Below, piece by piece: positions 59,645-64,000 of a DNA stretch of 64,000 nt (position 1 is the first letter of the stretch; every line of letters begins with the position of its first letter). The DNA lies in assembly GCA_964427415.1 (NCBI GenBank), contig CAYRUH010000010.1, forward strand, positions 28,328 to 92,327, read 5' to 3'. Below the pieces are notes generated by a model that made no database searches, was not told where the DNA came from, and saw only the letters and a program-made list of their open reading frames with translations. The position numbers were made by a program, and so were the translations under genes. This DNA is from Lentisalinibacter sp964427415. GTDB lineage: Bacteria; Pseudomonadota; Gammaproteobacteria; Steroidobacterales; Woeseiaceae.

Positions 59645-61247
59645 GGCCGAGGCTGTGTGAAAACCCTCCGACAATTATAATCGCGCTTTCCGGCGGGGAG
59701 CGGCACGATGAGCGGATTTATCGAGGGCGAGGATCGGACTCAGGCGACACTGTTCCCGGAGCGCATCGACGACTATGTCGCCGAGGATAACCCCGTCCGG
59801 GTGATCGACGTCTTCATCGATGATCTCGATATCTCGGGCCTGGGCTTCAAGTCGGAGCCGGCCGCAACGGGCCGGCCGGGTTACCATCCGAAGACGATGC
59901 TCAAGCTCTATGTCTACGGCTATCTGAACCGTATCCAGTCCTCGCGTCGGTTGGAGCGTGAGGCGCAGCGCAACGTCGAGCTCATGTGGCTGCTGGGGCG
60001 GCTGGCGCCTGACTTCAAGACCATTGCCGACTTCAGGAAGGATAACGGTGGGGCGATCCGCCTCGTCTGTCGCGAGTTCGTGGTTCTGTGCAGGAAGCTC
60101 AATCTGCTGAGCGACACGCTGGTGGCGATCGACGGCAGCATGTTCAAAGCGGTCAACGGCCGGGACAAGAACTACACGCGGGCGAAGATGAAGCGCCGGC
60201 TGCAGGAACTCGAGGCCAGCATCGAGCGCTATCTCGAGCGCCTGGCGACGACCGATGCGACGGAGTCCCCCGGCGATGATGCGAAGACGCTGAATGACAA
60301 GGTGGCCGCACTCAGGGAGGAGATGCAGCGGCTAAAAAAGCTCGAGGTCCGGATGCTTCAGGCTCCGGACCACCAACTCTCACTGACCGATCTCGATGCT
60401 CGCTCCATGAACGCCCGTAGCAGCGGGATCGTCGGCTACAACGTCCAGAGCGCGGTGGACAGCCGCCACCACCTGATCATCGCCCACGAGGTCCGCAACG
60501 TGGGCAGTGATCGACGGCAGCTCTCGCCGTTGGCCCGCCAGGCAAAGGCGGCACTGGGCGCCAGGAAGCTCGAGGTTGTCGCCGACCGCGGTTACTACAA
60601 TGGCGACGAGATCCGCGCCTGCGAGGAGGCCGGGATCGAGGCCTATCTCCCGAAGCCGAAGACCTCGTGGAACAAGGCACGTGGCTTCTTTGATCGCAGT
60701 GCGTTCACCTACATCGCCGAGGATGACGAGTACCGGTGTCCGGCCGGCGAGCGGCTCACCTACCGCTTCACCCGCCAGGAAGCCGGCAAGACCATCCACC
60801 GCTACTGGAGCTCCGCCTGCGGTGACTGCGCCATCAAGCCACGGTGCACAACCGGCAGGAACCGGCGCGTCAGCCACTGGGAGGATGAAGAGGTGCTCGA
60901 ACGTGCCCAGGCCCGACTCGATCGCCGCCCCGAAATCATGCGGCTACGGCGGGCCACCGTGGAGCACCCCTTCGGCACGATCAAATCCTGGATGGGCTCG
61001 ACGCACTTCCTGACGAAGACATTACCCAGGGTGCGAACAGAGATGAGCCTGCACGTTCTGGCCTACAACATGAAGCGAGCGATCAACCTGCTCGGAACCG
61101 AGAGAATCGTGCCGGCGATCCGGACGTAAGATCGCTGCGCTCCCGAAAATATGCACTCGATCGGACGGTGCCGGGACCATGAGCGGCACCATTACCGCGG
61201 CGAGTCCGAGGGCATGCGCAGGAGCGAGTTATCACACGGCCTCCGCC
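59645..61247 (+). mobile_element. IS1182-family insertion sequence
   Basis: A single intact transposase gene is bounded by matching imperfect terminal inverted repeats. Left: 59645-59666, GGCCGAGGCTGTGTGAAAAC. Right (reverse complement of 61226-61247): GGCGGAGGCCGTGTGATAAC. They agree at about 18 of 22 positions. Total about 1.6 kb, normal for IS1182. No target-site duplication is obvious. The copy lies between two small minus-strand hypothetical genes and looks potentially active. Outer ends could be off by a few bases. Confidence 0.85.
59708..61129 (+). CDS. IS1182-family DDE transposase
   Basis: 473 residues, full length. N-terminal region FIEGEDRTQATLFPERIDDY and a Zn-ribbon-like cysteine cluster in the later part (ACGDCAIKPRCTTG) are typical. 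Predicted catalytic acidic residues are Asp142 (VAIDGSMF), Asp293 (VVADRGYYN) and Glu419 (ATVEHPFG). A charged coiled-coil insertion lies at about 160-225. No frameshift, so the enzyme may be functional. Confidence 0.93.
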   Translation: MSGFIEGEDRTQATLFPERIDDYVAEDNPVRVIDVFIDDLDISGLGFKSEPAATGRPGYHPKTMLKLYVYGYLNRIQSSRRLEREAQRNVELMWLLGRLAPDFKTIADFRKDNGGAIRLVCREFVVLCRKLNLLSDTLVAIDGSMFKAVNGRDKNYTRAKMKRRLQELEASIERYLERLATTDATESPGDDAKTLNDKVAALREEMQRLKKLEVRMLQAPDHQLSLTDLDARSMNARSSGIVGYNVQSAVDSRHHLIIAHEVRNVGSDRRQLSPLARQAKAALGARKLEVVADRGYYNGDEIRACEEAGIEAYLPKPKTSWNKARGFFDRSAFTYIAEDDEYRCPAGERLTYRFTRQEAGKTIHRYWSSACGDCAIKPRCTTGRNRRVSHWEDEEVLERAQARLDRRPEIMRLRRATVEHPFGTIKSWMGSTHFLTKTLPRVRTEMSLHVLAYNMKRAINLLGTERIVPAIRT

Positions 61248-61259
61248 AGAACCAGCCGG

Positions 61260-61565
61260 TCAAATTCTATCGTGAAAGGCGATCAATTCCTCGTCCGGGT
61301 GGAACATCAATCCACGCACAACTACGTAACAGGTCAGTCGCGCGGATTCACGTACTAGTCCAGTTCCGACGTAGCCAAACATCAGAGTGTTACCGAATTC
61401 CTGAATCTTCGTAACCGCATCCAGTGCTTCCACATGAACCTTTTCAGTTACGTTGTCAGACCAAGTCTTGGGCCAAGCTTCACTGTTATAGTCGGCAATT
61501 ACAACGGTAACGCAAGGACGCGGATCATGCCCCATGTTGTGGCCATTGAGGATGCTCCCAAGCAT
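61260..61565 (-). CDS. Hypothetical protein next to the IS right end
   Basis: 101 residues from ATG 61565 (GAGAG upstream); ATG 61580 or GTG 61607 would lengthen it slightly. It begins MLGSILNGHNMGHDPRPCVT and has alternating hydrophobic stretches suggesting a small alpha/beta domain (PCVTVVIADYNSEAW, NTLMFGYVGTGLV). The stop codon lies 12 bp outside the IS terminal repeat, so the C-terminus may or may not be native. No recognised family, no signal peptide. Confidence 0.5.
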   Translation of the reverse strand: MLGSILNGHNMGHDPRPCVTVVIADYNSEAWPKTWSDNVTEKVHVEALDAVTKIQEFGNTLMFGYVGTGLVRESARLTCYVVVRGLMFHPDEELIAFHDRI

Positions 61566-61628
61566 TGGCAAAACTCTCATTCTACAAAATGGAAAGAATA
61601 GACGCACAGCTTATCAGGGTGATTTCTG

Positions 61629-61657
61629 TTGGGGCTTAAAGCAAAAACATCTACACT
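61629..61657 (+). promoter_or_regulatory. Putative promoter for the gene at 61664
   Basis: -35 TTGGGG (61629-61634) and -10 TACACT (61652-61657), 17 bp apart. The start point would fall at or next to the ATG at 61664, which lacks a Shine-Dalgarno, so a leaderless mRNA is possible. Confidence 0.35.
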
Positions 61658-61663
61658 GATTTT

Positions 61664-61858
61664 ATGATCACCATTGAACGAACAAATTACGCCTTTGCTC
61701 GCGTGGACGCCTCATCAGACGAGTGGAAGGCGATTGGGATTATGGTTCGTTATGCGAAGAGTATTTACAACCAGACCGAGCTGCGTTACAGGCTGATGTG
61801 TAAAGAGGAAGAGTGCCGGACATGCATTCAAGATGTGATTAGCATGCTGGGTGTTTGA
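61664..61858 (+). CDS. Hypothetical small protein, possibly 5' part of a frameshifted gene
   Basis: 64 residues, start ATG 61664, with a cysteine cluster (MCKEEECRTC). It ends in a stop 8 nt after the GTG that opens the next reading frame. Amino acid composition of the two is similar, and the fused product would be about 140 residues. No family recognised. Confidence 0.4.
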   Translation: MITIERTNYAFARVDASSDEWKAIGIMVRYAKSIYNQTELRYRLMCKEEECRTCIQDVISMLGV

Positions 61859-62084
61859 GGATGATCCGCCAATCGCGCTGATACATCGACGAGCCATTCC
61901 TACGATCCTGTGCTGCATTCGTGAAATGGACAGCTTCGACGTGCCAAGCATGGATGCAGTGCTGCAATCGACGATTATCGATCAAGTTAGGCAATATCAT
62001 ACCGCTGATATTTTTGACGATGAGAAAGCCACCGACGAACAAATAGAGTGCTGGACACAAGAGTTATGCTCTAAAGGTAGCTAA
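61851..62084 (+). CDS. Hypothetical small protein, possibly 3' part of a frameshifted gene
   Basis: 77 residues from GTG 61851, starting MFEDDPPIALIHRRAIPTIL and ending in an acidic, helical-looking tail (FDDEKATDEQIECW). It overlaps the previous frame by 8 nt (+1 frame). Either translational coupling or a broken single gene would explain this. No family recognised. Confidence 0.4.
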   Translation: MFEDDPPIALIHRRAIPTILCCIREMDSFDVPSMDAVLQSTIIDQVRQYHTADIFDDEKATDEQIECWTQELCSKGS

Positions 62085-62300
62085 TGCTTTTCGTGACGCG
62101 GCGCATCCAGTTCCTGCTGCAAACGAAAAACGGCGGCTTCGTTGGCTCTGGACGGTCTGCGTTTCCATTTAGGATACGGGAAGCTACTTTTTTGCCGCAA
62201 ATCGGTGCCGGTATACATAAATGCAACAAGAGGGGGAATCTGCGCAATGAAGGCAAGAACAGAGGAAAGCTCGTTATTGGCGCCTGAAGGCTGGCGATAT

Positions 62301-63827
62301 ATGAGCGCGGTAACGACAAGGAATTCTTTCAGCGGTTCAGCGCTTGTGGTGATCGGCTTATTGGCTTGTTGTCCTGCGGCTTTTGCTCAGCAGGCTGACG
62401 AGATTTTTTACCAATGCTATGGCCGTACGCAGGCGGGTAGCGGGGGTGCGTCACCGCTCTTTTGTCAGTGCGTCAATGATCGCGCAACGGAGGTGTTGAA
62501 CACTACGGATCTCGCAAAAGCGCGAGCGGATTATTCCTATCTCCACGTCCTCGAACAAAATAGCGGTGAGCCCTATTCCTATCAACGCTATGCCAGCCTT
62601 ATTCACTCGCATTGTGTCGCGTGTAAGGAGAAAAACTACCGCGATTGCCTGCCCGATGGCCAAGAAACCAGCTTTGTGGGGCCCACGGAGATCATGATGA
62701 TCCATATGGAAGATGCACAGTTCGACCTGATCGAGCGTGGCGCAGCCTATGAGAATTTTTTCGTTGATATCATCAATGTAGTGGGAGAGACCTGCCCGGC
62801 CCTGGTGCGCAACCCCATCGAGATCTGGGTGGAGACCCTGACCGACGGCAAAGTGACCAATACCACGGATCGTTTGCGGCTGGATCAACGCATTCACACG
62901 CGCTATAAGACCTATGCGAACCGGCGCTCCTTGCGGGCCTCAAACCAGATGACACAGGACATCGAGCGCAGCCGCCGCACCGGACAGCTGCCAATGGGCG
63001 GCTTCTCCACCGCCATGGATTTGGCGCAACAACGGCAGGAAATGTTCAGCCTGATGGGCACGGACTGCTCCCCTGGCGGGCGGATCGACAGGGCGTATCG
63101 CAACGTGCTGAGCTTCGAGCTAGGTGATCCAGCTGTCAGCCCTGAGGGAGCACCGCGCCGGATCACCGCGCCGGTACGAGACCCAGCCCGTCTTGAAAGA
63201 GTGGCCAATGCCGTCAAGGAAGCCAGAGAGGCAGCATTAGCGCAACGAATGGCGGCAGGTCCGCTACGGTGCTCGTGGGAGCCCGAAGAGGTGAATGGCA
63301 CGCAGCAACCCGAGGCCAACGGGCACGCTAGCATTTCTTCCATGCTGGAGGAGTATGCAGGAAGTTACACGGTGCAATTCGGGGGTGAGTATCTGGATAT
63401 GGGGATCTGGAACAGATCTGACTTGCCTGGCGTTCTCGGTATCGGGAATGTCCGAGGAACGGAGTGTGCGGTGGTATTGACCATCCAGAGCGGATTGGCG
63501 GGCCGCCATCAAGTCCAATTAAACTTCTCCCGCGTCAGCGGCTCCGCGAACGCGTCGGCCTGCCGGGAAACCGCTGCCTTTCCTACGACTTCCCTGATTG
63601 GCTTTGGTACGCTTGGGAAGCCAGGCGAGAGTATCCCGCTTTTCCTGAATTCAATACCTTGGGTGCAACAAGCCACCGGGGTATGTGAAGATGAAGTCAC
63701 CACCCTGACGCCGACGAAGCTGTCGTCTGATACGGTATCTTTCCTGAAGGAAGCGCAGGAGACACAATGGCGGCGATATCCGGGGCTGAAGGCTCCGGAT
63801 AGTTTTTGGCAATCCGTTACAAAGTAG
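62301..63827 (+). CDS. Uncharacterised secreted protein with many cysteines
   Basis: 508 residues from ATG 62301 (GAAGG 10 nt upstream); ATG 62247 with AGGGGG upstream would add 18 residues. A clear Sec signal peptide (GSALVVIGLLACCPAAFAQQ, cleavage after AFA) predicts export to the periplasm or beyond. Mature cysteines occur in pairs (FCQC, HCVACKEKNYRDC) and later single positions, suggesting disulfides. The middle is charged and helical; the last 150 residues look beta-rich. No domain or catalytic motif is recognised. Codon use differs from the core genome, consistent with transfer. Confidence 0.75.
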   Translation: MSAVTTRNSFSGSALVVIGLLACCPAAFAQQADEIFYQCYGRTQAGSGGASPLFCQCVNDRATEVLNTTDLAKARADYSYLHVLEQNSGEPYSYQRYASLIHSHCVACKEKNYRDCLPDGQETSFVGPTEIMMIHMEDAQFDLIERGAAYENFFVDIINVVGETCPALVRNPIEIWVETLTDGKVTNTTDRLRLDQRIHTRYKTYANRRSLRASNQMTQDIERSRRTGQLPMGGFSTAMDLAQQRQEMFSLMGTDCSPGGRIDRAYRNVLSFELGDPAVSPEGAPRRITAPVRDPARLERVANAVKEAREAALAQRMAAGPLRCSWEPEEVNGTQQPEANGHASISSMLEEYAGSYTVQFGGEYLDMGIWNRSDLPGVLGIGNVRGTECAVVLTIQSGLAGRHQVQLNFSRVSGSANASACRETAAFPTTSLIGFGTLGKPGESIPLFLNSIPWVQQATGVCEDEVTTLTPTKLSSDTVSFLKEAQETQWRRYPGLKAPDSFWQSVTK

Positions 63828-64000
63828 CGAATAGAATCGCTCAGTGACGCGGAAGTTGGCAAACGTCATGGCAGAGACATAAACGCCCTTTCGGGAGTAA
63901 TGCCAGCGCCCGACGAGCAGTCAAAGTCAGCTGAGCTGGACTTAGCCTCAATGTAGCAATAAATCAGGCCGCGATCGCCCGTTCGACGGCCTGAAAGCGC
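63828..64000. other. Right-edge stretch without a supported gene
   Basis: No confident gene. A minus-strand frame ending at 63964 (last residues RFQAVERAIAA) could be the tail of a gene entering from outside the window, but 12 codons are too few to call. Confidence 0.3.

Noticed and set aside
62071..62319. 82-codon minus-strand frame upstream of the secreted protein gene
   Set aside because: It covers the leader and ribosome-binding region of the plus-strand gene, with no ribosome-binding site or recognisable family.
63964..64000. C-terminal fragment of a minus-strand gene (ends RFQAVERAIAA)
   Set aside because: Only about 12 codons are visible before the edge; too little to call.

Overview
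This window is a high-GC gammaproteobacterial chromosome segment. Three things point there: a Gram-negative dcw cluster, complete LPS inner-core and transport genes (kdsD-kdsC-lptC-lptA-lptB, waaA, hldE), and the conserved sspB-sspA-petC-petB-petA block. Gene order, the very high GC of the core, and a PPi-dependent phosphofructokinase beside a membrane pyrophosphatase recall Ectothiorhodospiraceae/Chromatiales-type or methanotroph-type lineages. That placement is inference. No rRNA, tRNA or CRISPR array was seen.

Layout. 1-4.5 kb: dcw cluster on the minus strand (mraZ-rsmH-ftsL-ftsI-murE, murE cut by the window edge), with a clear promoter and a four-box MraZ operator. 4.7-5.1 kb: RNase P RNA. 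5.1-9.0 kb: rsmI, divergent lpoA-yraN-diaA. 9.0-12.8 kb: sspB, sspA and the cytochrome bc1 operon petABC. 13.0-15.7 kb: a DegS-type protease, murA, ibaG. 15.9-25.2 kb: a long plus-strand run, yrbG-kdsD-kdsC-lptC-lptA-lptB-rpoN-hpf-ptsN-rapZ-mgtE, mostly translationally coupled. It links LPS precursor synthesis and export with sigma-54 and nitrogen-PTS regulation. 25.2-30.9 kb: patatin-like lipase, VWA protein plus MoxR ATPase, penicillin-acylase-family hydrolase. 31-36.8 kb: tkt-gap-pgk-pyk (lower glycolysis and pentose phosphate). 36.9-39.6 kb: metK-ahcY (SAM cycle) ending in a strong terminator. 39.6-47.3 kb: cpdA-like phosphodiesterase, TraB/GumN protein, rubredoxin, hemL, LON-domain protein, mpl, an orphan membrane protein, rnd, adk. 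47.4-51.1 kb: pfp-hppA, a PPi-linked energy pair. 51.2-59.0 kb: a GGDEF/EAL protein, a Pcm-like methyltransferase, rhodanese, tolC, waaA, hldE.

From about 59.1 kb to the right edge the sequence changes character: visibly lower GC, unrecognised small genes, an IS1182-family insertion sequence with matching terminal repeats, and an unknown secreted cysteine-containing protein. The boundary at 59118 begins TGT and is followed by three spaced copies of a CCATAAGTTGA(g/t)ATTT-type repeat. This is the architecture of a Tn7-like transposon end, and the repeat resembles TnsB sites of Tn6677-type (I-F3 CAST) elements as recalled. The window therefore probably enters a Tn7-like or CRISPR-associated transposon whose machinery and other end lie outside. 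This is the most interesting observation here and rests on repeat pattern alone.

Smaller regulatory structures are also recorded: a 25-bp hairpin repeat array whose decayed third copy supplies the -35 of the tolC promoter, an 11-bp tandem array before ahcY, a 12-bp tandem repeat in the cytochrome c1 signal peptide, and several palindromes between genes.
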